Assembly: GCA_004352715.1 (NCBI GenBank)
Contig: SCFE01000088.1
Span: 1,272,164-1,336,163, forward strand
Direction: 5' to 3'
Source: Hofstenia miamia
Taxonomy: Eukaryota; Xenacoelomorpha; Acoela
Length of the DNA: 64,000 bases
Shown here: piece by piece, positions 49,101 to 61,178 of the stretch
Position numbering within the stretch: the first letter of the stretch is position 1
How the letters are laid out: every line of letters starts with the position of its first letter
Made by a program: the position numbers and the translations under genes
Notes under the pieces: model-generated
What the model was told of the DNA's origin: nothing
The model's database searches: none
What the model saw: only the letters and a program-made list of their open reading frames with translations

Positions 49101-49429
49101 GATTAGAGAGGAATTGCTTGAACTCTAACCACCATATCTTGATAATAGAAGCGTAGCATTCCCCACTGTAAAACTACTGACAATTGCTGGAAAAAATATG
49201 TAGAAATCGTATTTAGATCGCAAAAAGCACTTCTGGCAGAAGACATCTTGGAAAATACTTTGATAGCAATTGGTGACCATCCTCTTAGAGCTTCCACTGA
49301 TATTGGTATAAATGATATACCAGCAGCTGAACATGATTCTGCGTATTTATTAAGCTTTCGATTGTCTGAAACTTCCAGAGCATGACCAGCATTAGTACCC
49401 GCAAGAGAAACAAAGGCTGCAGTGAACTA

Positions 49430-51560
49430 ATTAGTCGTCTAGAGCGGTTGGTCGGCCAGAAAACCAGCATGGCAAAAAGATGTACCCAGGACAAGCACGA
49501 GATTCAGTGAGATTAGACTTTTCAAGCAGTCGATCATGACGCGCAATTCTTTCACCATCAACCGCGTATGACATAGCTTGATCACCGAATAAATCCAAAG
49601 GCTTAAAGTATTTTGGACAAATTGTCCTCATCAATTAAGGGGATTTCAAGCCGATAACAAAGCAAAATTCGAAATTCTGCAGTAGCGAAGGAAAGACCAA
49701 GTGGTTTCAAGGGAATGGCAGCCAACCAATCCCCACTTCCTGGTATGGAACAAGAGAGAAGTCTTGCTTTATCGCGAGGAGTCAAACTGGAGGATAAACA
49801 AGTATTCTGGCCAACTTGCTCTAAAAGTGAACAAATAGACTTCTGTGCTTTTGAGGCCATGTGTAAAGGCATTTCAGACAACGCTAGTCCTTTGCTAGAA
49901 AGTTCCTGCAAACACTGATGTGTCACAGAGTAAATATAAACATCAATTGGAACAATCTGTTTACATAGTTCTTTATTGTCCACATGTGACCCCAAAAACG
50001 CTACAGAAGCAATTGTTAACGCTAGTGGTAATCCAAGACCTCCTTTAGAAATTGGCAAAGATGCATGTAGTCTTTGTGACACAGAAACAGCTGAACCTGC
50101 TATACTTTCTAGAGACTGATGAACTGCTGAATCAAATTCTTCAAGTTCTGCTGTAACAGTTGCGGGACTAAAAGTTCTTAAACAAAACGATACCTTAGTT
50201 AGTGAAGCACAGCTCCTCAACAGATGCAATTCTAACTGTGGATCATCAAGTAATTTTATGTCATTGATAATTTCAATGGACTTAGAAACACGTTTCAAAA
50301 GGAACTCTTGGACAAATTTTGGAGACTTGGAGATGGAGCTCCAAGATTGATAAGACCCTCTTTTCGTCTGTTGATTGTTTTGGGCAAAGTACCGTAATCG
50401 CAATTAGGATTAGGTGACCAAACTTCGCATTTAGTTAAACTAATTTCCAAGCCTACTTTTTTCATAACTTACACCACAAACTCAAATACTTCAAACAAAG
50501 ATGAAACGTCCCCACCCAGAGAACCATAATCTAAATACCATGCGTTTCATGCTAATTCAGGAAATTTATCTTTGATAGCAGAAACGATCNCAGCCAACCA
50601 ATCCCCACTTCCTGGTATGGAACAAGAGAGAAGTCTTGCTTTATCGCGAGGAGTCAAACTGGAGGATAAACAAGTATTCTGGCCAACTTGCTCTAAAAGT
50701 GAACAAATAGACTTCTGTGCTTTTGAGGCCATGTGTAAAGGCATTTCAGACAACGCTAGTCCTTTGCTAGAAAGTTCCTGCAAACACTGATGTGTCACAG
50801 AGTAAATATAAACATCAATTGGAACAATCTGTTTACATAGTTCTTTATTGTCCACATGTGACCCCAAAAACGCTACAGAAGCAATTGTTAACGCTAGTGG
50901 TAATCCAAGACCTCCTTTAGAAATTGGCAAAGATGAATGTAGTTTTTGTGACACAGAAACAGCTGAACCTGCTATACTTTCTAGAGACTGATGAACTGCT
51001 GAATCAAATTCTTCAAGTTCTGCTGTAACAGTTGCGGGACTAAAAGTTCTTAAACAAAACGATACCTTAGTGAAGCACAGCTCCTCAACAGATGCAATTC
51101 TAACTGTGGATCATCAAGTAATTTTATGTCATTGATAATTTCAATGGACTTAGAAACACGTTTCAAAAGGAACTCTTGGACAAATTTTGGAGACTTGGAG
51201 ATGGAGCTCCAAGATTGATAAGACCCTCTTTTCGTCTGTTGATTGTTTTGGGCAAAGTACCGTAATCGCAATTAGGATTAGGTGACCAAACTTCGCATTT
51301 AGTTAAACTAATTTCCAAGCCTACTTTTTTCATAACTTACACCACAAACTCAAATACTTCAAACAAAGATGAAACGTCCCCACCCAGAGAACCATAATCT
51401 AAATACCATGCGTTTCATGCTAATTCAGGAAATTTATCTTTGATAGCAGAAACGATCGGGTGAATAGCTAAAGCAAACAAAAGAGGAGCCAAGAGATCAC
51501 CTTGTTGAACTCCTCAAGCTGAAAGCAACGATTTAGATCCAAATTTCAACCGAGAAGGCT
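49430..51560 (-). pseudogene. Non-LTR reverse transcriptase relic with C-terminal domain
   Basis: From 51530 leftwards the - strand reads GVQQGDLLAPLLFALAIHPIVSAIKDKFPE (RT motif B region), then NAWYLDYGSLGGDV. That is motif C with YLDY in place of YLDD, so the second catalytic Asp is lost. The 266-codon frame 50403-49603 carries LLKRVSKSIEIINDIKLLDDPQ, LHASLPISKGGLGLPLALTIASVAFLGSH and a histidine- and cysteine-containing tail (PKYFKPLDLFGDQAMSYAVDGERIARHD, 49634-49530), as in a group of invertebrate LINEs with a C-terminal H/C-rich domain. Clade uncertain. Most of it is present twice because of the duplication at 49719-51457. Confidence 0.7.
49719..51457. repeat. 867-871-bp direct duplication joined by a single N
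   Basis: 49719-50589 and 50591-51457 are almost identical (one 4-bp indel in the CCTTAG/TTAG region and a few substitutions). They abut exactly at N 50590. The sequence right of the second copy continues the RT frame, so one copy is probably an unmerged overlapping contig or allele. Confidence 0.9.
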
Positions 51561-52019
51561 GGGAGTAGCAAAAGTAGACCCAAGGATATAACAAAAATGA
51601 AAATGATTGTGCGTATGTTTTAAGTCGTTACACCAATTCGATGTTTTTTCCACAAATTTAATTTAATTTCATTAGAATGATTAACAAATTAACACTCTGT
51701 GATAATATAATTCCAAGTTTTAAGCTGCTTGTTAGGAGATGAAAAACTGAGTTTTTGTTAAGCTTACAAATTAATACTAGTTAAAACTGGACCATACTTG
51801 GTGTGTCTGAAAATTCTTGAAAATACCCAGCTATGTAAACAATGCGCGACTCTTATAAAGATCAGGCACAACAATGAATAGTCACCAACACTGACATCAA
51901 TTTATTTTGCTGATTGGAGGCGATATGATTTTATGTTAATAAAAACCTAATACAAAGCGTATGAAAATAACGTAAACATACAATTCATATTAAAAGTTGT
52001 GGTTTATAATATATTTTTC
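51561..52019. other. Non-coding, AT-rich
   Basis: Nothing recognised. Confidence 0.5.
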
Positions 52020-52570
52020 TTCATATTTCAGTGATGTTAATAAATGAATCTACCAAATCAGCGATCTTAACTGAGGAAAGCTTGTCTAAATGTGTGTGAC
52101 AGGCTGCAATACAATTAAACCTCATTTGGGTTGTGATTGATCTTAGCCTAGTTTTGAGACCCCTTGCGCTTGAAAAAGACCGCTCAGTTTCACATGTTGA
52201 CACTGGCATTACAAGCATCAACTCTAGCAGTTTAAACACTTCTGAAAAAGTGTGCAAACTTCTCGAATAATATCATATAAATTTTGAACTTGTTTCTGAT
52301 TCAGAAACAGTGGCAATTGGGAGACATTGAGACCATTTTGTTGTGCTAAATAAGCATTAGTGACGTCACCACTTAGAAGCATTCTTCAAAAATTGTATAG
52401 TTTTGGAAGATCTTGGTTTTGCTTAATGTTAATTGTTCACGAAGTGAATTGTTGAGAGAGACAATAAAAAATTCAAAAAACAACCTGCGAAAGTGAAATT
52501 TATTTGTTATTGATGAAACCGGGCTTGAACAAAGTGCAGGAAGTTTTCGCTTCCATGGTAACTGCAATTT
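52020..52570 (-). pseudogene. hAT transposase C-terminus (dimerisation domain)
   Basis: The - strand frame 52567-52373 begins with MQLPWKRKLPALC and FHFRRLFFEFFIVSLNNSLREQ, typical of the region before the C-terminus in TTF-type/ZMYM-like hAT transposases. The frame 52257-52021 reads MLVMPVSTCETERSFSSARGLKTRLRSITTQMRFNCIA, the hAT dimerisation domain with its invariant T-ERSFS-L--LK--LRS-----R core. Upstream parts, including the catalytic triad, are absent here. It could be the missing C-terminus of the family seen at 41650-42690, but not of that copy. Confidence 0.85.
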
Positions 52571-54129
52571 TTCTAGATTATAATTATCATATTTTTCTAT
52601 TACTTTGTAGTATTTTAGAAAAAATCAACTGAGTGACCGCGTATTAACTTTTGACAAACTATTTTTACTGCTAAAATCTCATCAGATATGTTTGAAGACT
52701 GAAGCCATAATTATTCACTGAGTTTGATTACCAGAGAATTATCATGGAAATTGCGATTTGGCACTGATTGTCATTATCTTAATATACAAGTTATTTTGTT
52801 AAATTCAATTTTGCATGTAAAGGCAGTAAATCTAAGACATTCAATAATTAAATTTGTAGTCACAATTTGGTTACATCAAGAGTTAATTCACTTTTTGAAT
52901 ATGTATACAATCTCTTGCTAAAATTTGATTTTAAGCAATAGATCATATATTATCCTTTACTAATAGTAGAAGATTTTATATGGAAAATCTTTGATGTATG
53001 TTGTGCTGTATACAGCGCATTTTTTTAGTTTTTCAAATATATTCTAAAGCATTTGGGAGTGAGAGTCAGTACTCTCAAAAGCGGGAAAACTTAACTCACT
53101 GCTCTTGGTTACATGCCTGAATCGCAATATGCATTTCATTTTTATTCTTAAATAAGTTGATAAAACATTTTTTTGGTGAATGAAACATAATTATTCGAAA
53201 ATTTCCCAATTTAAGGGATAAAGCACTGCCATCCCCCAGGATCGATGCCCATGCTCACCAAAGTAGCTCTGTGATATGCTGTTGTTCAATTATTCACATA
53301 TGTAGATGATGTATTAGTTTTCAATGTGGCAAATTTCATTGCAATGATTTTATAGAGTTAATAGGTGTGAAGCCTGTGCAAATCTGTTGTCCTCTAAAGA
53401 AGCTTGACGCCATAGCAAGCAACCATGAACCGATGGTGTAAAAACTACTCTGATGATTCAAATACTTCATTCCTGCATGTTGAAGTGCAATTCCATTGAA
53501 AAGTGTATATAGTGGCAATGTTAAACGAGTGCAGCGCAACATTGAAGATGAGCCAATCAATCTGTATAATAAAAGGAAGTCATTTCTTCCAAGTTTATTT
53601 CTATGTAATGCACAATATCTTCTTAATAAAACTGACGAGTTTGTCATATTATTGGATCAGTAGTTTCCAAATATTATATTTCTTTTACAAACTCACCTTA
53701 ATCATTCATTTCCAGGCAGTGCCTTGGAGCTCCCATGCTATACGTTAATCGACACTACAGAACTGAGAAAGAAAGGGGCGGATTTTATTCTCAAAACGAG
53801 AAAAACATGATGTGGAACATATGAAGTGCACAATGCAATGGTCGTTATGTGGAGTAATTCTGCTTACAAAGAAGACTGAAAAAACTGGCAGCCTGGGTAA
53901 TTACGACTCAATTTTTAATCAAATCTATATCAATTTTTTGGTTTGAAATAATCAAAACCTAATCTTGAGGATATGGATGATCTTTCAAAAGGCAGTGCTA
54001 TTATAACCGAATTCTCGTCAATTTCAAAATATGCCGAAGAGCTAACTTAAGTTATTTCACAATACCTAAATCCAGCATTGATCATCTTATTGAAATCAAA
54101 TCTCTACACAAAATGTTTTTCTTATACTC
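52571..54129. other. Non-coding; isolated YVDD-like codons
   Basis: No domain could be followed. At 53297-53320 the + strand reads TYVDDVLVF in a short frame, which may be an RT scrap but has no supporting context. Confidence 0.4.
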
Positions 54130-54324
54130 ATGTATCTCAACAAGCGGAAGTTTTCTGGTCCAGACATTTGTGGCAATATCCCGCCTTGGATTTTGAGGGA
54201 ATACAGTTATGAGTTGGCCTTATCTACACGACATTTCATAAGTGAATATTTCACAACATGTGACGCATCAGCGTTCACCTCAGAAATTTGCAGCCGACTC
54301 ATACCAAATATGAAGGTGATATGA
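54130..54324 (+). pseudogene. LINE reverse transcriptase fragment (fingers)
   Basis: The short + frame reads KRKFSGPDICGNIPPWILREYSYELA, which resembles the K-x-x-GPD-x-(I)PPW-L-(R/K)E block at the start of CR1/Jockey-type RT domains, then TSEICSRLIPNMK in the place of the W-K-x-A-x-V-x-P-x-P-K block. No RT motif A-C follows. A small truncated remnant. Confidence 0.5.
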
Positions 54325-55399
54325 GTGCTTGTGAAATGTGTAATTGCAAAGAGCTATCGAAAGTTAATCTAATAGTACAGAACAATCTGCAACGAAGCTC
54401 ACTATATACACATTAGAAAATTTTCTTATTACTTCAGAAGTTGTCCTTTGAAGAAAGTATAAAGTGTGTTTATAAAAACAAACTATTCGCGACAATTATT
54501 CAAAGTAATCTAAATTAGAGTGAAAATACAAATTATATTGTAGCAAAAGGAAATAAGGCAATACATTATCTCTGTATGTTGGAAATAAGTTAAATTCCAG
54601 TCAAGGACATCTCTTCCATTTACATATCAATAATAAGAACAGTTCTTAAATACTGCTGTCAAGGTGGGCACTATATGGTACCACGGAGAGAAAAACCTAA
54701 TACAACTTAACACTTCAAGAAAATGACATCACTTATTACACTTGGCACCTTTGTAGCCTCTGTTATTTGATACAACAAAAAATTGAAGTTTGCACAATCT
54801 TATGTGCATATTTTTTATATCTATTTTCGTATTTATATGCAGTATATTTGCATAATATTGTTTGCATAATAATGTGTGTATGTACATTATTTTTTTAGTA
54901 TTTTGATATTTTCTCTTTTAATTAGTGGCAGGCAAAAAGGACGTTCACTATGCGTCAATCTGTGCAATCGTAGGAGAGTGTTCTTGTCGCACTTTGTTGC
55001 ACGAGTTTGAGACCCTTGAAAAGATAAATTTGCACAAGAACTAGAGTTCTTACGAATCTTTGTGAAAGCTTTAGTTAATGTAAAATAACTTTCATTAGTT
55101 TGTATTTCTTTTGCATTGTATGAAGTAGTCTCACAAAATTTTCAGACACGCCAATCGTTTCAAAATGATGTTAAAATAGTGAATGTTTGAAAAAATTTTC
55201 AGAACAATAAAAGAATTTTTTCTGAAGCAAAGATTCATTTCAGCGGGATGGTGTGAGATATTTAGAATTTGCAGTTAATGAACTTGAGATATCAAATCAG
55301 TTTGAGATTCAATGCTCCAATTAAATTTCAAAAATTATGAAGGACTTCCTAGATTTTGAAAATGATAGTACAACTGAAATAATGTCTTAATACAAATAC

Positions 55400-55400
<1 letters not shown>
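54325..55400. other. Non-coding, AT-rich
   Basis: Nothing recognised. Confidence 0.5.
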
Positions 55401-55466
<66 letters not shown>

Positions 55467-55467
55467 A
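55401..55467 (+). repeat. (GAT)n microsatellite
   Basis: About 22 uninterrupted GAT/ATG units, followed by imperfect units to about 55515. Translation gives poly-Met or poly-Ile, which is not a gene. Confidence 0.95.
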
Positions 55468-55719
55468 ATGGTGATGTTAATGATAATGATGATGATGTTG
55501 ATGATGATATTAATAATAATAAATAGCTTTATTTCCTGTACACAATACAAACATAATAGTACAAAAGTATATAATGGAAAAAGTCAATAATTGTAACTGG
55601 AATTGTATCAACATCACTCACATTTTTATATTACAAAAAATCTTGTAACTCTCCTGTACACATAAATTTGCATGCATTAGGAACAAATGAGTTTTTGAAA
55701 ATATGGCATTCCTTACTTC

Positions 55720-56379
55720 TATCTGTTGTTTACTATGAAAACTGTTAATGTCTTTATAAGACGTTTAGAAAACGTACCTTAAGACTACTTACAATGTATT
55801 ATACCATTATAAGATGGATATAAAACATTTTATTGTTTATTGGGAACCACTCCTATAAGTAGGANCTCTGGCTAGAATGGGCCGATTTTCAATTTTCTTT
55901 TTACTAGCGACCTTAGATTTGTAAATTCTAAAAGAATATAAAGTCAGAATTGAAAAAAGGCCTTTGGAAAGCCTGAAATAGGCATCCAGTGTTCTACACT
56001 ATAACTGTCTTAATTGATTCCATTTTTGTTTAAATTTATTTGCAATGGCTATCGCAGCTTTGAGGTCTAAACCAATGACAACACCTTCGGAAGACCTCAA
56101 TCTACAATAACAAATTTAAAGTTTTCAAACTTTCTCAAAACTTTTGGCAAATTGGCGCAAAAACTTTTAAATAACTAAATTCACTATATCTCTATCAGTA
56201 TTTAACCTTTTGAAGTGCTTTTAAATTATTCCANTATCTGTTGTTTACTATGAAAACTGTTAATGTCTTTATAAGACGTTTAGAAAACGTACCTTAAGAC
56301 TACTTACAATGTATTATACCATTATAAGATGGATATAAAACATTTTATTGTTTATTGGGAACCACTCCTATAAGTAGGA
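55720..56379. repeat. 145-bp duplication flanking a 368-bp segment bounded by single Ns
   Basis: 55720-55864 and 56235-56379 are the same 145 bp. The sequence between, 55866-56233, is framed by single Ns at 55865 and 56234. This looks like a small contig placed in a gap whose flanks overlap, so the 368 bp may not belong here. Confidence 0.85.
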
Positions 56380-57419
56380 AAAGTAACTGTTTGATAAAGC
56401 TTATAACTTAATAGTAGAAATTCTAGTTTAATTATAATTTATAAAGCTAAAGTCACCAAGAATGCATATTTATCTTCTATAATTGCATTGTTCAAGGATC
56501 TTATAAGAGCATGATGAAATGCTTAGTGAGACGAAATACATGAACAAACTTCTTTGCATGGTGGGTGATCATAGCTTGGGTGCTGAGGAATATAAATAGA
56601 GACAATAAAAATAAAAACATGATAAAGAAGTTTGTCCCTGCAAAATTTAAAATATTATTGACTATAAATTGAATCAAATTTATTATCTTTAATGAAGATA
56701 TTGCAAACACCATATTGAGATGACGATGACTTCATTGCTCCTGATGCAATAAAAGATTAAGAATCAAAAAATATTGAACAATTGAAGGGATTATCAAGCA
56801 TATTTTGCTAAGCAAAAATGGTACTCAGAATTAAGAATCTTATGCATGTCCTTTTATCATCAATGTACATAAAAAACACCCAACTACCTCATGCCTGAAA
56901 CCATCAAATCAACATCATATTAATACATATTTGTATAAGTTAACAGAGTATTATATAAACACAAATATACAAAAGACAAATAATATAGCATTGGAAAATG
57001 ATCTGTCTCCTAAACAGAAGTACATATAAAGGACTAAACAGTAAAGAAGAACACACATCAGGGTATGACTGATATGGACGCCAACTAGCACAAAATGAAA
57101 AAAAAACTAAACAAGGAGGCTAAGCAAACTAAAAACAAACAACTAAGCTAAAGTAGTCACCCTAATAATGATGCTTGGTTTTTGGGAAAGACAATGCTTT
57201 TTATGATGGAGTCTATAGTTGCTTGGAAATTTGATGAACTAAAGAATTTCGACAGTTTTTAAAAGTCTGCAGGTTTTTGAAGCAGTCTGGCTGCATAGTG
57301 AAATATTAAGTATTTTCAAGTCAGATTTCTGTTATACAAATTATAATTGAAGCATGAAAACAAATTTTTGGTTAAATAATTTAATTCTTATATTTAATGA
57401 AATCAAGCTTTGTACATTT
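56380..57419. other. Non-coding, AT-rich
   Basis: Nothing recognised. Confidence 0.5.
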
Positions 57420-58625
57420 GTGTATAGGAACACTGGGCAGTATTTTTAACATCATATTTTTCAATTTCATATTTTTAGCTTCATATTACTTATCTTGTAT
57501 TCCAATAGCATCATTTCCAATAAGTTCATACTCCAAAGGCATCATTTTGTATTCCAATAATTCCATATTGCACTAGTGTCATATTCCAAGAAGCATTGTT
57601 TCCAATAATTTCCTATCCAATATTTGTATATTTTTTTTAGTTTCATATCAAATCTAAGATTTAAGAAAGTTGTTGCCTTGATATAATTCCAATTATAATT
57701 TATATTAGGACACTTTTTCATGAAAACTCAATCCACTGGATCTGGAGTTTGCTTTTACAATTTACTTTAGATCTATCTTAGTGCTTATCTTTGAATAACC
57801 TTTTATGGTTTTCATTGATGTATGCTTGGCATTAAATGCATTCAACATTAAAAGGTAAAGGTTAGCTGCTTTATTATTCCAGATAGTAACAAGACTGTCA
57901 AAATCCAGAAAACATTAATTTTTAGTTAACTTCTGAAATCAATATTGATGGTTTTCAACAGTTTGTAGGGTCAAAATATATTTTGTAACTATTTTTCTGT
58001 ACAGAGGTGGAACCAGTTATGAGGGATGCACCTATTGTAAAATTCTTGAACCTAAAAAATTCTGAGTGTGAAGAAATTTATTCAATTTAGATGATTTTAC
58101 TCAATGTATTTCTTTGAATTTTTAATTTACAGGGATTGTGCTCCATCAGAATCAACCATTGATTTAAAAATGAACTAGCAAATTACAAAAAATCAGTTAT
58201 GAACTTTGGTTTGAATGTAATAAAATATGTTTGTAAAACAAGATTGGAATATTTTCAAAATATGTATTTAATAGGTTTCTGTAAGTTTACAATTTAAAGA
58301 GCTTTGTTTCAGTATGCATTGAAGACTCTACTTCAAGCAGAACTCTTTAGTTGAGTAGTATAAAATGAAATATTGCAATTTAAACTTTGAATAAAACGTC
58401 ATCATTGTTTATGAGGTATCAACAAAATATGACACTATGGGAGTATGAAATTATTGGAAATGATGCTATTGGAATAGGAAACTACTGGCCTATGACGTTA
58501 TTGGAATACAACATTATTAGAAACAATGCTACTGGAATATGATATTGGAATACTAAGTTACATGAATACAAAATTAATGGAATACAATATTGTTGGAATA
58601 CATAATTATTGGAATACAATTTTCC
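57420..58625. mobile_element. Candidate non-autonomous element with repeat-built inverted ends
   Basis: Both ends consist of degenerate tandem units of the type 'tattccaataatttcat' (left 57430-57620, right 58430-58625 inverted). The best match is 57497-57545 against the reverse complement of 58430-58478, about 45 of 49 bases by eye. The interior is AT-rich and non-coding. Layout resembles the element at 10727-11751, but the repeat unit differs. Exact ends and target duplication were not resolved. Confidence 0.55.
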
Positions 58626-59080
58626 ATTATACAAAATGAAAAATTCAACCTTAAAATACTACCACAGAACATCATGCTGTGTGACAAATTATTAGCCTTT
58701 AGTCAATTAGTAACTTCAATTTACTATTTTGAAAGAGTTGAAAATTACAAATTTTGAGTTCACTCCTATGCATTCCTGAGTTAATTAATTCAGAGTGCTT
58801 AGAAAGCATTTTCTTTTTAAATTCACACTCCAGTGGAGAGAATTAACTTAAGTAGCTTTTTATTCCATTTATCCTTGTAGATTCTCTGTACTTACAGTCT
58901 GTAAATATTATTTACAATATATATACAAATAGTGTACATAATATACAAACATATATATAAAACTGATATATACAGATATGTACAAATAAAAAAAACAAAT
59001 TTAAAACCATGATTAAAATAAACAACAACAAAAAATAATCAGTTAAAAGTATGAAACAAAAATGACATATTCTAATAAAT
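58626..59080. other. Non-coding, AT-rich
   Basis: Nothing recognised; several ATAT-rich runs. Confidence 0.5.
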
Positions 59081-59314
59081 TCACCATATATTCAGTTTGT
59101 TCGAATATCCGAATTTGAATTGGTTGGCAAGCAAGTTTTGTTTTAATAATTTTTTAAATATTTTTAATTTAGATGCGTTACGTATATTAGAATCTAGTTT
59201 GTTCCAGAGTCTACTGGTGTTGGTTGTAAACGAATCTTTCCAATATTTATTTAATTTGATAGTTATTAATGCATTTATTTGCTCTTTTGTTATAGCTGAG
59301 ATATTTGTCACCAT
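59081..59314 (-). pseudogene. LINE ORF2 C-terminal fragment
   Basis: The - frame reads RLWNKLDSNIRNASKLKIFKKLLKQNLL, the same kind of RT C-terminal tail seen at about 15050 in the LINE at 14931-17745 (KLWNNLDYETR, FRKKLKQFLL). Only the tail is present, as expected for a strongly 5'-truncated LINE insertion. Confidence 0.65.
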
Positions 59315-59475
59315 TACGATTTCCTTTCACACACTTTTACATTTGAATCAGACTGGAGTGTACTGAGAAGAACATGGGTGAAAGTATTGATTCTTTGTTT
59401 ATGTAGTCACCAACTTCATGTTTGCTAACATTAAACCAGTAAACCTTCTATTTAGTCATCTCTTTTGTGCAATAC
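59315..59475. other. Non-coding spacer
   Basis: Nothing recognised. Confidence 0.4.
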
Positions 59476-60040
59476 TTAAAGGTGGGTTTACAGCTTATCA
59501 ATGAATCATAATACCTCTAAATTGAGAAGAATGCATTGTTGTTATGTTGTTTACAGCGTCTCAATTGAAATTGTTTATCACACTTTTATTTGTTATTGAT
59601 ACAGCATTTACAGCTGACTAATCCCAATTGAATTTTATAATTCAAAACATTTGGGATTAGAGACATCCCACAGAAACGTTTATTCTTTTACTTTTTCAAG
59701 CAATTGGGTCATGATCCTTTCCTGTTGCATGCCTAGTTTCGAATGAATATAATTGATTCAATGTTTACACTAGCGTAATGACTAATTATGAAAGGAATGA
59801 AAGACGAAATATCAAAAGTGGTTTGATCACGTCTTTCATCTCAATTGTGGAAATATGATCGTCTTTCAAGTGTTTACAGCAGTATTAGCGCAATTGATAA
59901 GCTCGATTACGCATTCTTTTGATTTCATTAGTTTTATTAATTGATCGTCTTTCACAGCTGTTTACAGCTGAATTTGTGCTAATTGAGCACTCGATTGCGA
60001 AATATTATATTTCATTGATAAGCTGTAAAGACACCTTAAG
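59476..60040. mobile_element. MITE with TTAA target duplication
   Basis: A 565-bp unit starting TTAA-AGGTGGGTTTACAGCTT and ending, inverted, TTAA-GGTGTCTTTACAGCTT. The inverted ends share TTTACAGCTTATCAATGAA. Several further copies of TTTACAGC-like motifs lie subterminally (59550, 59607, 59876, 59965). TTAA duplication and GG start suggest mobilisation by a piggyBac- or Kolobok-type transposase. No coding capacity. Confidence 0.7.
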
Positions 60041-60548
60041 CTATTCAATAGTATGCATACATATCTGTAGTGTGACATAATCCATCAAACTATCATGAGT
60101 GGTCAAGATGAGAGAAAAGGATGAAGGAAACAAAGACTAAAATTATTAATATTGATTATAATGATTAAAATGTAAAACATGATAGGATTGATTATTTTCA
60201 CTTTGTAAATGTTTTGTGCAATTATATTTAAAATTATGCTCAACAGTATTTTGACAAAACGAAAGATGGTCAAACAGCATAGTCAAATTAACGCTGACAT
60301 TGTGTAATCATAGCAGAAATATTAAGCGAGGGAAAAACTGTAAACAAGAACGATTAACAGGTACTAGTCGAGTATTTAGTTGTTTATTACCAAGTGCTAT
60401 AAATATACTGAACATGATGTAATTAATGATGAGCAAATCTACTTTGGATTTATTTTCTCTTGTCAGGTTATTTTATATATTCTGATGGAAAGCTAAACGT
60501 CTATGAGCTAGGGTAATTGTATGGTGGTTCCCACATCTGGTTAAAGGT
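60041..60548. other. Non-coding, AT-rich
   Basis: Nothing recognised. Confidence 0.5.
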
Positions 60549-61178
60549 ATGCTGGAGCAGCCTCCTAATAGCTATTCCACAGCGGGGAGGGCGACAGCTG
60601 TAGTTACCTGGTGTGCTCTTAGGTTACGATTAGGTATAGGAGTTTTTTACAGTTATAGCTTTCCTAATTGTCCTTGCTTGTCTGATGTTATTATTGCAGC
60701 CAGTAGGCTTTACAGGTCAACTCTCTCATTGATGAACTTAAGTTATTTATTACATTCATTATGCTCCATGGTGATTGATGATTCAGCATTGGTTATATTT
60801 AAACGGTTATTTAGATGGTATCTTTATATTCTATTACATATAGTTTATTTGATAGTCACAACAAGTTGCTCATTGTTTCGTATGGTAGACTCTTGGCCGA
60901 CTTTTAGTCATCAGTTTCTGCAGACGGCATTGATTGTTTACATGTATCGAGGGCTATTAATTATTTCTATATATGTAGGGTTATTACATGTAGGGCCTCA
61001 TAACAAGCTATTACAGCAGCACGGTTGCATCACTTCATTTATTGCATCAACTCATAATAACAAAAACAATCAATGCACTAAATTCTTAAGTAGTTGCAAA
61101 TCCCATCACACTAAGTTCGCTATTCACATAACCATTCCTTTGCTGTTCTCTATTTCACTGAAGCGGTTCCATTGGTAA
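60549..61178 (+). CDS. Unrecognised 209-codon open frame
   Basis: This uninterrupted frame is long for such AT-rich sequence, which is the only reason to list it. The product would be rich in Leu, Ile, Ser and Tyr, with several hydrophobic stretches (around residues 65-80, 85-110 and 125-145) that could be membrane segments. I recognise no family, and there is no signal peptide or recognisable start context. It could be a decayed transposon gene or a chance frame; the opposite strand has no continuous frame here. Confidence 0.25.
   Translation: MLEQPPNSYSTAGRATAVVTWCALRLRLGIGVFYSYSFPNCPCLSDVIIAASRLYRSTLSLMNLSYLLHSLCSMVIDDSALVIFKRLFRWYLYILLHIVYLIVTTSCSLFRMVDSWPTFSHQFLQTALIVYMYRGLLIISIYVGLLHVGPHNKLLQQHGCITSFIASTHNNKNNQCTKFLSSCKSHHTKFAIHITIPLLFSISLKRFHW

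Noticed and set aside
53297-53320. TYVDDVLVF, resembling an RT catalytic motif
   Set aside because: The frame is very short and no other RT motif could be found on either side.
55402-55590. Poly-methionine / poly-isoleucine open frames
   Set aside because: They are translations of the (GAT)n microsatellite.
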